Of a DNA stretch of 64,000 bases, positions 42,098 through 49,870 are shown piece by piece. Position numbers and translations under genes: made by a program. Every line of letters begins with the position of its first letter. The stretch's first letter is position 1. The DNA is from Flavobacterium sp. (GTDB lineage: Bacteria; Bacteroidota; Bacteroidia; Flavobacteriales; Flavobacteriaceae). Below the pieces are notes generated by a model. That model did not search any database and was not told the origin of the DNA. It saw only the letters and a program-made list of their open reading frames with translations. The stretch is taken from NCBI RefSeq assembly GCF_029945805.1, contig NZ_JAQSDH010000022.1, positions 186,001 through 250,000 of the forward strand, in the 5' to 3' direction.

Positions 42098-42235
42098 ATT
42101 TAAAGTATCTTTATTATACTAAGAAAAAGCTTATTTATATTGAAATATTATGCTTTTTAACGATTATTATGAGCGTTTTGTCGATTTTTATTTTTTTTTC
42201 TTTAAGTTTAACTTGTATAATTAAAATCTTAACCC

Positions 42236-42481
42236 ATGAAAACAATTACCCCAAAAAGTTTTTTTAAATTAGTCCTATTTATGCTAATATTATTTAGCGC
42301 AAAAACATTTTCTCATCCGAGACTTCCCATGGAAAGTAATTCTAGTGATTATGGAACAAAAATGGGAGATGTAAAAAAAACAACAAATATGACTCCAATT
42401 ATTGTGCATTCTAAGAATAATACTGCTTTAAAAAATAATGGCAGTTCTAGGATAAAGCTAAAAGTCACAAATAGTAAATAA
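42236..42481 (+). CDS. small exported hypothetical protein
   Basis: An 81-residue protein with a signal peptide (FKLVLFMLILFSAKTFSHP); the mature part is about 55 residues, polar and rich in Asn, Ser, Thr and Lys. No cysteine or fold motif. It is supported as a gene by its signal peptide and the terminator directly after. The 188-base upstream region is very AT-rich and shows no clear promoter match. Function unknown. Confidence 0.65.
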   Translation: MKTITPKSFFKLVLFMLILFSAKTFSHPRLPMESNSSDYGTKMGDVKKTTNMTPIIVHSKNNTALKNNGSSRIKLKVTNSK

Positions 42482-42502
42482 TTAATATGGTTAAAAAAAA
42501 AC

Positions 42503-42538
42503 GAGCCAATTCACAGTTTGAATTGGCTCCTTTTTTTA
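42503..42538 (+). terminator. Rho-independent terminator (both strands)
   Basis: Perfect hairpin GAGCCAATTCA / TGAATTGGCTC with loop CAGTT, flanked by an A-run and a T-run, between the convergent small gene and the DUF3078 gene. Confidence 0.92.
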
Positions 42539-42552
42539 TGTGAATATTAGAA

Positions 42553-43443
42553 TTAGAAACCATAATTAACTCCTACTCCAATTACTTGACGCGTTTGGAA
42601 ACCTCTAAAAGCATTATCGTCATAAATAGTTTGGAAGGCAAAGTTTGTGGTAAGGTATTTATTAACTTTCAAAACAATATTCAAAGTATAATCAACATCA
42701 ACATTTTGTGGATCTTCTAAATAGTTAGAATATAAATTTAAGATGTTTTCAACCGAAACATTTTCCATAAGATTAAATTTGTAGTAACCATTAATGGCTG
42801 CTCCAAATTCATAACGCGAAGAATCACCTTGCTCTACACCAAATGATGGTCCTAATTCAGTAAAATGAGGATGAACAACAATTAATTTAGAGGTTGCTGG
42901 CGCAAAGTTTACTTTTAAATTGTCGTTTTTTTTCCATAACATACCCGGTCCAAATTGGAAATATGCTGGTGAAAAGAAATGTGATGTTTTAATTCCAGAA
43001 GCTAAATTGATACCAGAATCAAATTGTGTCTGAAAATTAAAAAATAGGGAGTAAAACCATTCTCCACTAGCTTTTCTTCCTGCTAACGAATTGAAAATAA
43101 ATCTGTCATCCGATTTTTGAAGATCTTGTCCTTTTAATTTTGTCAAACCATACGCTGCAATGATTTTGTTATCCCAATTCCATTTGTCATTTTTGTAATT
43201 GAAATCATAGTTAACACCAATATTTCCAGAGATATTACTTTGTCCTCCTGCTAACCAGTTGTTAAAACTTGCTTGATTGGCCAAAAACGTAAACATGCCT
43301 TTATTAGTCCAGCCCATAGGCTTATCTTCTTTCATTTTAGCTGCAGCTTCTTCATTTTTTTTAAGCAATTCTTTCTCGTTTACTTGAGCAGAAACAGTAG
43401 CAACAGCAAACAATACTAGTGCTGAAAATAAAATTTTTTTCAT
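42553..43443 (-). CDS. DUF3078 outer-membrane protein
   Basis: A 296-residue exported protein. The track begins 19 codons upstream; ATG at 43443 (MKKILFSALVLFAVATVSAQ) gives a clean signal peptide and lies just after a promoter. The mature part is a DUF3078 barrel: WTNKGMFTFLANQASFNNWLAGGQSNISGN is the family hallmark, followed by alternating barrel strands and an aromatic last residue (YGF). It lies at the end of the SUF cluster but has its own promoter. Confidence 0.93.
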   Translation of the reverse strand: MKKILFSALVLFAVATVSAQVNEKELLKKNEEAAAKMKEDKPMGWTNKGMFTFLANQASFNNWLAGGQSNISGNIGVNYDFNYKNDKWNWDNKIIAAYGLTKLKGQDLQKSDDRFIFNSLAGRKASGEWFYSLFFNFQTQFDSGINLASGIKTSHFFSPAYFQFGPGMLWKKNDNLKVNFAPATSKLIVVHPHFTELGPSFGVEQGDSSRYEFGAAINGYYKFNLMENVSVENILNLYSNYLEDPQNVDVDYTLNIVLKVNKYLTTNFAFQTIYDDNAFRGFQTRQVIGVGVNYGF

Positions 43444-43470
43444 TTTGTTTAGATTTAAATTTTTCGGGTG

Positions 43471-43500
43471 CAAAGGTACAGATACATTTTTCTTATGCAA
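43471..43500 (-). promoter_or_regulatory. Bacteroidetes-type promoter of the DUF3078 gene
   Basis: On the minus strand TTG, 19 bases, then TACCTTTG and GC, a complete match to the flavobacterial consensus, 27 bases before the ATG at 43443. Confidence 0.75.
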
Positions 43501-43537
43501 GAAAAAATATAACTATTTGAAAACAAATTATTTAAGT

Positions 43538-44044
43538 TTATTTAGCTTTTTTATATAATGGAACTGCAGAACATGCTTCGCCATACATAATACTTTTGGC
43601 AAAAGGTTGCAATTTTTGAACAGCCATTATATAGGCGCTCTCAGGAACAGGTTTCTTGGAACAGCCTTTTAAGATGACTGGTTTGTCTTGATATATTGAA
43701 TAATCTACTGTGGGAAGAATTTCTTGATATAGTGAAGTTTCTAAATCCGAAAGACTTCCGGCAATTACTTTTTTAGCGAACGGAGCAAGATAAACCGTTA
43801 CCAAAATAGTCGCCCAAGCTGGAATTATAGCATCGGTAGCACAATGAATCGCTACGAAATGATTTTCATATTGCTTCCAATCATGATTTTTCAATGCTTC
43901 ACGAAAGTCTTTTTCTTTCAATAAAAAACCTTCCAAAAGCCATTGAGAAATGTCAATTTGTGTTCGAATTCCTTTTGGATAATAATCTTCCAAGTCGAAA
44001 ACTTCGAGGGTAGAACTGGCAACTTTATTAATTATATCGTCCAT
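43538..44044 (-). CDS. DUF2480 family protein
   Basis: A 168-residue cytosolic protein. FDLEDYYPKGIRTQIDISQWLLEGFLLKEKDFREAL and the ending GCSKKPVPESAYIMAVQKLQPFAKSIMYGEACSAVPLYK are features of the Bacteroidetes DUF2480 family, regularly found with SUF genes. Cys residues near GCSKK and GEACS hint at metal or cluster contact, but this is inference. Downstream of the SufT-like gene. Confidence 0.9.
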   Translation of the reverse strand: MDDIINKVASSTLEVFDLEDYYPKGIRTQIDISQWLLEGFLLKEKDFREALKNHDWKQYENHFVAIHCATDAIIPAWATILVTVYLAPFAKKVIAGSLSDLETSLYQEILPTVDYSIYQDKPVILKGCSKKPVPESAYIMAVQKLQPFAKSIMYGEACSAVPLYKKAK

Positions 44045-44049
44045 TTTTT

Positions 44050-44112
44050 TAGTCTATAGCCGCAATTCACAGTCGCAGTATTCTCAAAACTGAGACTGAA
44101 AACCGAATACTA
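44050..44112. repeat. short repeats of CGCA(A)TTC/GACTGA type
   Basis: The gap between two SUF-cluster genes contains GCCGCAATTCACAGTCGCAG and CTGAGACTGAAAACCGAATAC, a weak direct-repeat run. Non-coding. Confidence 0.35.
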
Positions 44113-44115
44113 TTT

Positions 44116-44439
44116 TTAAAGCATTCCTAATTCTAATTTTGCTTCTTCACTCATCAAATCTTTGCTCCATGGCGGATCGAAAGTAATTTCTACTTCGCAA
44201 GCTTTAACGGTGTCAATTTTTTTGATTTTTTCTTCTACTTCACGTGGAAGCGTTTCTGCAACGGGACAATTTGGTGAAGTTAATGTCATCAAGACTTTCA
44301 CTTCATTATCTTCATTAATCATCACATCGTAAATCAATCCCAATTCGTATATATCAACAGGAATTTCAGGATCATAAATGCCTTTTAAGGTTTTCACCAC
44401 ATTTTCCCCTAAGTTGATATCATCTTTAAATTCTTCCAT
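44116..44439 (-). CDS. sufT: SUF-associated MIP18/DUF59 protein (SufT-like)
   Basis: A 107-residue protein with the MIP18/PaaD-like fold: LKGIYDPEIPVDIYELGLIYDV is the family core with its conserved DPE and GLI, followed by MTLTSPNCPVAETLP (the conserved Cys) and ITFDPPWSKDLMSEEAK. Such proteins help deliver iron-sulfur clusters to target proteins. It follows SufE in the SUF cluster, with a GxxExxY gene placed in between. Confidence 0.93.
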   Translation of the reverse strand: MEEFKDDINLGENVVKTLKGIYDPEIPVDIYELGLIYDVMINEDNEVKVLMTLTSPNCPVAETLPREVEEKIKKIDTVKACEVEITFDPPWSKDLMSEEAKLELGML

Positions 44440-44452
44440 ATTATTTGTTTTT

Positions 44453-44482
44453 AACCATTTAAGGCATATAAGGGCATATAAG
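44453..44482. repeat. AACCATATAAG-family arm downstream of the GxxExxY gene
   Basis: AACCATTTAAG, GCATATAAG, GGCATATAAG: three tandem units of the family. Inverted partner at 44913-44939. Confidence 0.72.
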
Positions 44483-44484
44483 TG

Positions 44485-44898
44485 TTATTCTTCAAGTTTT
44501 CTAAAGAGGTCATTGACATATGTTTTTTGACCTTCTTTATAAATATTCGTTACGTTAAAATTAATCATTAAACCCATTGGCACGTTTAAAAGCTTCATAT
44601 AAGTTAAAAGTTGTGCTTCGTGAATTGGCATAACTTTCTCAACTGATTTCAACTCGACTATCAAACAATTTTCAATAAATAAATCACATCTCAAATCAAT
44701 TTCTATTTCTAGTCCTTTATAATTAATTGGAACACTATATTCCGAATGAAAATCGAAATTTTTGATAGCTAATTCTTTCTCAAGACATTTATGATAAATT
44801 TTTTCCAGCAAACCAGGCCCAAGATTTTTATGAACTTCTATTGCAGCACCATTAATTTGATATACTAAATCTTTTAAATATGTTTTTGACAATTCCAT
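44485..44898 (-). CDS. GxxExxY protein, PD-(D/E)XK nuclease-like
   Basis: A 137-residue member of the GxxExxY family. The name motif reads GLLEKIY (29-35). Putative nuclease residues are D72 (RCDLFIEN), E82-x-K84 (IVELKSV) and the following HEAQLLTYMKLL. The family (PDDEXK_3-like) is scattered and often multicopy, with no settled function. Here it interrupts the SufE-SufT part of the SUF operon and lies between inverted arms of the AACCATATAAG repeat (44453-44482 and 44913-44939). Confidence 0.9.
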   Translation of the reverse strand: MELSKTYLKDLVYQINGAAIEVHKNLGPGLLEKIYHKCLEKELAIKNFDFHSEYSVPINYKGLEIEIDLRCDLFIENCLIVELKSVEKVMPIHEAQLLTYMKLLNVPMGLMINFNVTNIYKEGQKTYVNDLFRKLEE

Positions 44899-44912
44899 AA
44901 TCTACTCAACTT

Positions 44913-44939
44913 AAATGCGCTTCCATTTCTTATATGGTT
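44913..44939. repeat. AACCATATAAG-family arm upstream of the GxxExxY gene
   Basis: Reads AATGCGCTTCCATTTCTTATATGGTT; on the other strand AACCATATAAG, AAATGGAAG, CGCATTTAAG. Inverted partner of 44453-44482. Confidence 0.7.
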
Positions 44940-44948
44940 GAATTAAAT

Positions 44949-45368
44949 TTATTTTTTTGCTTCAAATGCCAAAGCGTACATTTTTATTTTTTTTATCATT
45001 GAAACCAGTCCGTTGGCACGTGTTGGAGACAAATGTTCTTTCAATCCAATTTCTTCAATAAACTCGGTGTCAGCGTCTAAAATATCGCTTGCTTTTTGAT
45101 TGGAAAAAGCCCGAATCAGAATTGCAATAATTCCTTTGGTCAAAATTGCATCGCTATCGGCAGTAAAAACTACTTTATCGTCAATCATTTCGGCATGAAC
45201 CCAAACTTTTGATTGACATCCTTTAATAATATTGTCGTCTGTTTTGTAGTGTTCATTGATCAACGGCAAGGATTTTCCTAAATCGATCATGAATTCATAA
45301 CGCTGCATCCAATCGTCAAACATTGAAAATTCATCAACAATTTCGTTCTGTATTTCTTTAATGCTCAT
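44949..45368 (-). CDS. sufE: SufE sulfur-transfer protein
   Basis: A 139-residue cysteine-desulfurase partner. The sulfur-accepting Cys lies in NIIKGCQSKVWV, with the family features YEFMIDLGKSLP before it and the end SPTRANGLVSMIKKIKMYA. It takes persulfide from SufS (encoded upstream) and passes it to SufB. Its start overlaps the stop of the preceding small gene by four bases (ATGA), so translation is coupled. Confidence 0.96.
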   Translation of the reverse strand: MSIKEIQNEIVDEFSMFDDWMQRYEFMIDLGKSLPLINEHYKTDDNIIKGCQSKVWVHAEMIDDKVVFTADSDAILTKGIIAILIRAFSNQKASDILDADTEFIEEIGLKEHLSPTRANGLVSMIKKIKMYALAFEAKK

Positions 45369-45802
45369 TCTTTTTCTTTGACTAATGAAACTATTTTATT
45401 GACGAATTTCTCAATTGCTGCCGGCGGAAATCCATGGTCAAAAGCAACAGTTTCATAATTTTTACCTTGATATTTTATTTTTAGTGTGGCAATAGCAGCA
45501 CCGTCATAAAATCGTTTTTGTGTTGGGTCTTTCAAATTTGGAATCTCAGCTAAATTTAATGTTTGGAATTCCGCTACCAATGCTTTCCACTCCGCATCAG
45601 AAATCGCAACTTCTTGTGACCGATTTTCTGGTTCAATTCCTTGTGAAATAATCGCTTTTTGATTGACAATCATTATAGTCAAATGATATCCTCTCGTATG
45701 TGCAGCATATTCTATCACCGAATTTGCGATGTCATTCTGCGTTTCTTTTGAGCAACTTTTACTCATCATAAAGGTTAATAAAATCAAACTTAGTGTTTTC
45801 AT
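45365..45802 (-). CDS. hypothetical lipoprotein in the SUF operon
   Basis: A 145-residue protein with a signal sequence and a Cys likely to be lipidated (TFMMSKSCSKE). The mature part is a small alpha/beta domain (GYHLTIMIVNQKAIISQGI, YDGAAIATLKIKYQGKNYETVAFDHGFPPAAIEKF). No catalytic motif. It lies between SufS and SufE, ten bases from the first and overlapping the second, so it is expressed with them, although a lipoprotein and a cytosolic cluster-assembly enzyme would work in different compartments. Function unknown. Confidence 0.85.
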   Translation of the reverse strand: MKTLSLILLTFMMSKSCSKETQNDIANSVIEYAAHTRGYHLTIMIVNQKAIISQGIEPENRSQEVAISDAEWKALVAEFQTLNLAEIPNLKDPTQKRFYDGAAIATLKIKYQGKNYETVAFDHGFPPAAIEKFVNKIVSLVKEKE

Positions 45803-45812
45803 GGCTCTTGTT

Positions 45813-47033
45813 TTATGACAACATCATTTGTGCTTTTTTCAGCGCTTCAATCATCGAGTCTATTTCTTCTTTCGTATTGTAAAAAGCAAAACTTGCTCTT
45901 ATTGTTCCTGGTATTTTATAATAATCCATAATCGGTTGTGCGCAATGATGTCCGGTTCGTACTGCGATTCCAAGCTTATCGATTATCGTACCGACATCAT
46001 ATGGATGAATTCCTTTTAGATTAAACGAAATTACCGAAGCTTTTTTATTCAAGTCTTTCGGGCCATAAATTTCAATACCTTCCAATTCTAACAACTTTTG
46101 AGTTCCGTATTTCAACAATTCTTTTTCATAAACTGCAATAGCATCAAAACCAACATCATTCATATAATCAATTGCAACGCCAAAGGCAATTCCGCCACAA
46201 ATATTGGGCGTTCCTGCTTCAAATTTATGAGGTAAATCAGCATACGTAGTTTTTTCGAAAGTAACTGTAGCTATCATTTCGCCTCCACCTTTATATGGTG
46301 GCAATTTTCTAAGCCATTCTTCTTTGGCGTAAAGCATTCCAACGCCTGTTGGACCACACATTTTGTGAGCCGAAGTTACATAAAAATCAGCGTCCAAAGC
46401 TTGAACATCTGGTTTTAAGTGCGGACAAGCTTGTGCGCCATCAATTAGAACTGCCGCTCCAACTTTATGTGCTTTTTCAATTATAAATTCGATTGGATTT
46501 ATAGTTCCTAATGCATTAGAAATATGATTACAACATACCAATTTAGTTTTATCCGAAAGTAATTTCTCGTAATCCTCCATCACTAATTCGCCATCAGAAT
46601 TCATTGGGATAACCCGTAATTTTGCGCCTGTATGTTCGCAAACCATTTGCCAAGGAACAATATCACTATGATGTTCTAATGCTGAAACTATAATTTCGTC
46701 CCCTTTTTTTAACAACGACGCAAAACCGTTAGCAACCAAATTAATGCTTTCGGTTGTTCCTGATGTAAAGATAATTTCGTAATTGTGTTTAGCATTAAAA
46801 TGCTTTTGGATTTTTAGCCGTGCTTGCTCGTAAGCATCAGTCGCGATTTGGCTCAAAGAATGAACGCCACGATGAATATTGGAATTGTATCGGGAATAAT
46901 AATCTACAATAGCATCAATTACGACTTGTGGTTTTTGTGAAGTGGCTCCGTTGTCGAAATAAACAAGCGGTTTTCCGTTTATTTGTTGAGAAAGTATTGG
47001 AAATTCAGCTCTTATTTTTTGTATATCTAACAT
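45813..47033 (-). CDS. sufS: SufS cysteine desulfurase
   Basis: A 406-residue PLP enzyme that removes sulfur from cysteine and hands it to SufE. The PLP Lys is in VTSAHKMCGPTGVGMLYA, and the active-site Cys lies in RTGHHCAQPIM, the short-loop group II (SufS) form. The track starts 22 codons earlier; MLDIQKIRAEFPILSQQI at 47033 is the standard beginning. The rest of the SUF genes (sufD and upstream) lie about 5.6 kb away, past an accessory block. Confidence 0.96.
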   Translation of the reverse strand: MLDIQKIRAEFPILSQQINGKPLVYFDNGATSQKPQVVIDAIVDYYSRYNSNIHRGVHSLSQIATDAYEQARLKIQKHFNAKHNYEIIFTSGTTESINLVANGFASLLKKGDEIIVSALEHHSDIVPWQMVCEHTGAKLRVIPMNSDGELVMEDYEKLLSDKTKLVCCNHISNALGTINPIEFIIEKAHKVGAAVLIDGAQACPHLKPDVQALDADFYVTSAHKMCGPTGVGMLYAKEEWLRKLPPYKGGGEMIATVTFEKTTYADLPHKFEAGTPNICGGIAFGVAIDYMNDVGFDAIAVYEKELLKYGTQKLLELEGIEIYGPKDLNKKASVISFNLKGIHPYDVGTIIDKLGIAVRTGHHCAQPIMDYYKIPGTIRASFAFYNTKEEIDSMIEALKKAQMMLS

Positions 47034-47189
47034 GCGTATATTTGGAAAAAATCTTATACAAAAGTAGAGAAATAGGACTGTAAAAAGCCATGAATTCACG
47101 AATATTTATGATTTGTTTTAGGTTTAAAATTGAAAAACATCTCCTGTATTCATAGTAAAAAAAGTAAATTGCATCAAATTCGGTTCCCT

Positions 47190-48527
47190 ATGAAAAAAAT
47201 CTTCAAAATTCTAGTTGCCCTTTTGCTTATTGCCTTTGTTTATTTAAGGATTGCCATTTATCCACAGCTTGATTTAATATCAGGATTTTCAGCTAAAAGT
47301 ATAGCTTCCGCTCATTTTATTGATGATCGAAATCTGAAAGCGATCCAACAAGGTGATAATGATATTCCAAAAATAGATTGGGCAACTAATGAAATCAATA
47401 ATGGAAGAAATTTTGTAACCTCATCCGTTCACGGATTGAAAGAACGCAAAGCAATTTACCGAGAAGGTTTGGGAGCAACTTTAATTAATGATGATTTTGA
47501 TGTAAACAAACCGTATGACATCCCGAAAAGAAAAAAAAGAAACACCAGACTGCCGTTTCCGTATGGAAATTTAGAACCAAAAGATACTTTTTTTGCCGAT
47601 ATTGATTATGATAAATTACAAAAAGCCTTAGACAACGCTTTTGACAAAAGAGGCGAAAAAAAGAAGAGAACGCGATCAGTTATTGTAGTTTACAAAGACA
47701 AAGTAATTGGCGAAAAATACGCTCGTGGTTTTTCTGAACGATCTAAAATTTTAGGTTGGTCGATGACTAAAAGTTTGACCGCAACTTATTTTGGAATTCT
47801 ACAAAAACAAGGTAAAATTGATATTATGGAACCTGCGCCAATTGGCGAGTGGAAGAATGATGAACGCTCTAAAATTACGATCAATGATTTACTTCACATG
47901 AATTCTGGTTTGGAATGGGATGAAGATTATGGTAAAATTTCCGATGCTACCAAAATGTTGTTTCAAGCTGAAGACATGACTAAATCACAAGTTGAAAAAA
48001 TCGCTAAATATAAACCAAATACGCATTGGAATTATTCGTCAGGCACAACCAATTTATTATCTGGAATTTTAAGAAAACAATTCAAAACACATCAGGAATA
48101 TTTAGATTTTTGGTACAATAGTTTATTCGATAAAATCGGAATGAATTCGGCTTTGGTTGAAACCGATATGGCAGGAAATTTTGTTGGTTCCTCTTATGGT
48201 TGGGCAACGACTAGAGATTGGGCGAAGTTTGGCTTGCTTTATTTACACAAAGGAAATTGGAATGGTGAACCGCTATTTGATGAAAGCTGGGCTCAATATG
48301 TTTCAACTCCAACTAACACTTCAAACGGAAGATATGGCGGACAATTTTGGTTGAATGCTGGCGGGTATTTTCCAGATGTTCCGAAAGATATGTTTTATGC
48401 TAGTGGTTTTCAAGGTCAAATGGTGGCGGTTTTCCCAACCCACGATTTGGTAATTGTACGAATGGGATTGAGCGAAGATTTTGATTTTAATGGATTTTTG
48501 AGTGGAGTTGTTGGGAGTTTAAAATAA
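47190..48527 (+). CDS. membrane-anchored serine hydrolase (beta-lactamase/class C PBP family)
   Basis: A 445-residue protein with an N-terminal membrane anchor (FKILVALLLIAFVYLRIAIYP). The beta-lactamase-like fold has the nucleophile motif GWSMTKSLTA (SxxK) and the second motif NYSSGTTNLLSG (YxS), with HDLVIVRMG near the end. Members include esterases and peptidases; a real beta-lactamase is unlikely. The track starts at TTG 47130; ATG 47190 (MKKIFKIL) is preferred. It lies within the block separating sufD from sufS. Confidence 0.88.
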   Translation: MKKIFKILVALLLIAFVYLRIAIYPQLDLISGFSAKSIASAHFIDDRNLKAIQQGDNDIPKIDWATNEINNGRNFVTSSVHGLKERKAIYREGLGATLINDDFDVNKPYDIPKRKKRNTRLPFPYGNLEPKDTFFADIDYDKLQKALDNAFDKRGEKKKRTRSVIVVYKDKVIGEKYARGFSERSKILGWSMTKSLTATYFGILQKQGKIDIMEPAPIGEWKNDERSKITINDLLHMNSGLEWDEDYGKISDATKMLFQAEDMTKSQVEKIAKYKPNTHWNYSSGTTNLLSGILRKQFKTHQEYLDFWYNSLFDKIGMNSALVETDMAGNFVGSSYGWATTRDWAKFGLLYLHKGNWNGEPLFDESWAQYVSTPTNTSNGRYGGQFWLNAGGYFPDVPKDMFYASGFQGQMVAVFPTHDLVIVRMGLSEDFDFNGFLSGVVGSLK

Positions 48528-48531
48528 AAAG

Positions 48532-49740
48532 TTATAGTTTCAATATTTCTATCCAACTTTCATAAAACTCAATATTCACAATATCATAACCAAAAGTTGT
48601 GATATCAATTTGTTTGAAATAAGCTTTTGTTTTTAAAACATCCTTTTTTAAATGATAATGAATGGCCAGAGATAGCAACAATAAATTGAATCTTCCTTTT
48701 TGAAAATAGTTTTTCACTGTTGGAAATTTCTCTATTGCAATGTGTTCTAAAAAATCGGTGGTTGCTTCTTTATCATAAATCCACAATAAGCGACTGGCAA
48801 TAACTGCAAAGTCAGCAATATCAAAAGGATTTTCTAGGCTGTTGAAATAGGCAGTAAGTTTTTTTGGGTTTTTATTTAAAATCAATTCCCAAACACCAAG
48901 ACGCGCTTTTAAAATAGGATGAATTTCAAAATCAGCAGTTTCTGCTTGTTTCAGAGCATTGCTATAATAGGTTTTCGCATTACTGATATTCTTTTCATTA
49001 TATGCTTTTTGGCACAATAATAAATTTTTGAATAATAATAAATTGGGTAACGTGTTATCTTCAATAACCGAAAACCATTCGCCTAAAAAAGAATCCAAAT
49101 AGGTTTCGTTTACATACGCTTGAAGCAAACATTTTTGCAAAACTAACGATGTAGCGATGTGTCTTTTTACAAAATCTATAATTTGTTTGTTGCCACTAAC
49201 CGATTGAAAATAGAGTGACTGAAAACCAATGGTAATGTGCTCATAAATGTGTTTATTATCTAAATCATAGTGATGAATAATTACTTTATCCAAAACCTCA
49301 AAATCATTTTTCTCAATAGCGACGTTAATACAATTTTGAAATTGATAGCCACCAATCCAAGTGTGAATAGGTAAATTGAGAATCGTTTCTAGCAGTACTA
49401 TTCGGTATTTTTCGGTATTGTTACAATACAACTGTAAGTTTTGATTGATGACATTCACATCAAAACTATGCACGTGTGTTTTAAAAACTTCCCAATTTTT
49501 GAACCCAACGGCAACCGACAATTGATTCAGAATAAACCGAGACGGTGCATTGGTATTGGTAACCAAATCAAACAACCGTCTTAAAGTAGAATAACTAATC
49601 TTGATGCCTTTTTGTTTGTCTATTAAAGCACACAGGTTTTGACAATCAAAAGCGTCTTTAATAACTACATCATAGGTTTCTTGCAGGTATTCTTTAATCC
49701 AGTTTTGTTCGTTGGAGGATATGATAATTGCTGCTGGCAT
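48532..49740 (-). CDS. hypothetical protein with N-terminal HTH-like module and helical repeats
   Basis: A 402-residue cytosolic protein. Residues about 35-90 (ISYSTLRRLFDLVTNTNAPSRFILNQLSVAVGFKNWEVF) resemble a DNA-binding-like module that begins many Bacteroidetes proteins. The rest is Leu-rich, all-helical and may form TPR-like repeats (LLLCQKAYNEKNISNAKTYYSNAL). It could be a regulator, but no operator is visible. It is convergent with the serine hydrolase and divergent from the small-protein cluster at 49871. Confidence 0.75.
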   Translation of the reverse strand: MPAAIIISSNEQNWIKEYLQETYDVVIKDAFDCQNLCALIDKQKGIKISYSTLRRLFDLVTNTNAPSRFILNQLSVAVGFKNWEVFKTHVHSFDVNVINQNLQLYCNNTEKYRIVLLETILNLPIHTWIGGYQFQNCINVAIEKNDFEVLDKVIIHHYDLDNKHIYEHITIGFQSLYFQSVSGNKQIIDFVKRHIATSLVLQKCLLQAYVNETYLDSFLGEWFSVIEDNTLPNLLLFKNLLLCQKAYNEKNISNAKTYYSNALKQAETADFEIHPILKARLGVWELILNKNPKKLTAYFNSLENPFDIADFAVIASRLLWIYDKEATTDFLEHIAIEKFPTVKNYFQKGRFNLLLLSLAIHYHLKKDVLKTKAYFKQIDITTFGYDIVNIEFYESWIEILKL

Positions 49741-49754
49741 CGCTTTAATTTTAT

Positions 49755-49762
49755 CAAAAATA
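49755..49762 (-). promoter_or_regulatory. -7 element of the gene at 48532-49740
   Basis: On the minus strand TATTTTTG, 14 bases before the ATG at 49740. Confidence 0.5.
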
Positions 49763-49836
49763 CTAAAACCTTTTCATTTGAACTCGTTTGAACGCATTTG
49801 AACTTATTAAAATAATTTTTGGATTGTTTTAACTTT

Positions 49837-49844
49837 TAGATTTG
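49837..49844 (+). promoter_or_regulatory. -7 element of the secreted-protein cluster
   Basis: TAGATTTG followed by T, a full TAnnTTTG match, 26 bases before the ATG at 49871. A TTG lies 15 bases before it, slightly closer than the usual 17-23. Confidence 0.5.
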
Positions 49845-49870
49845 TGGTGTAAAATTTAACAAATAACGTT

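Noticed and set aside
44050-44112. CRISPR-like array from short repeats
   Set aside because: The units are under 12 bases, irregular and without spacers of constant length; no cas gene in the window. The same holds for the other short-repeat gaps.
47190-48527. Serine hydrolase as an antibiotic-resistance beta-lactamase
   Set aside because: SxxK and YxS are shared by many esterases and peptidases; no KTG-type third motif typical of class C beta-lactamases was seen, and there is no ampR-like neighbour.
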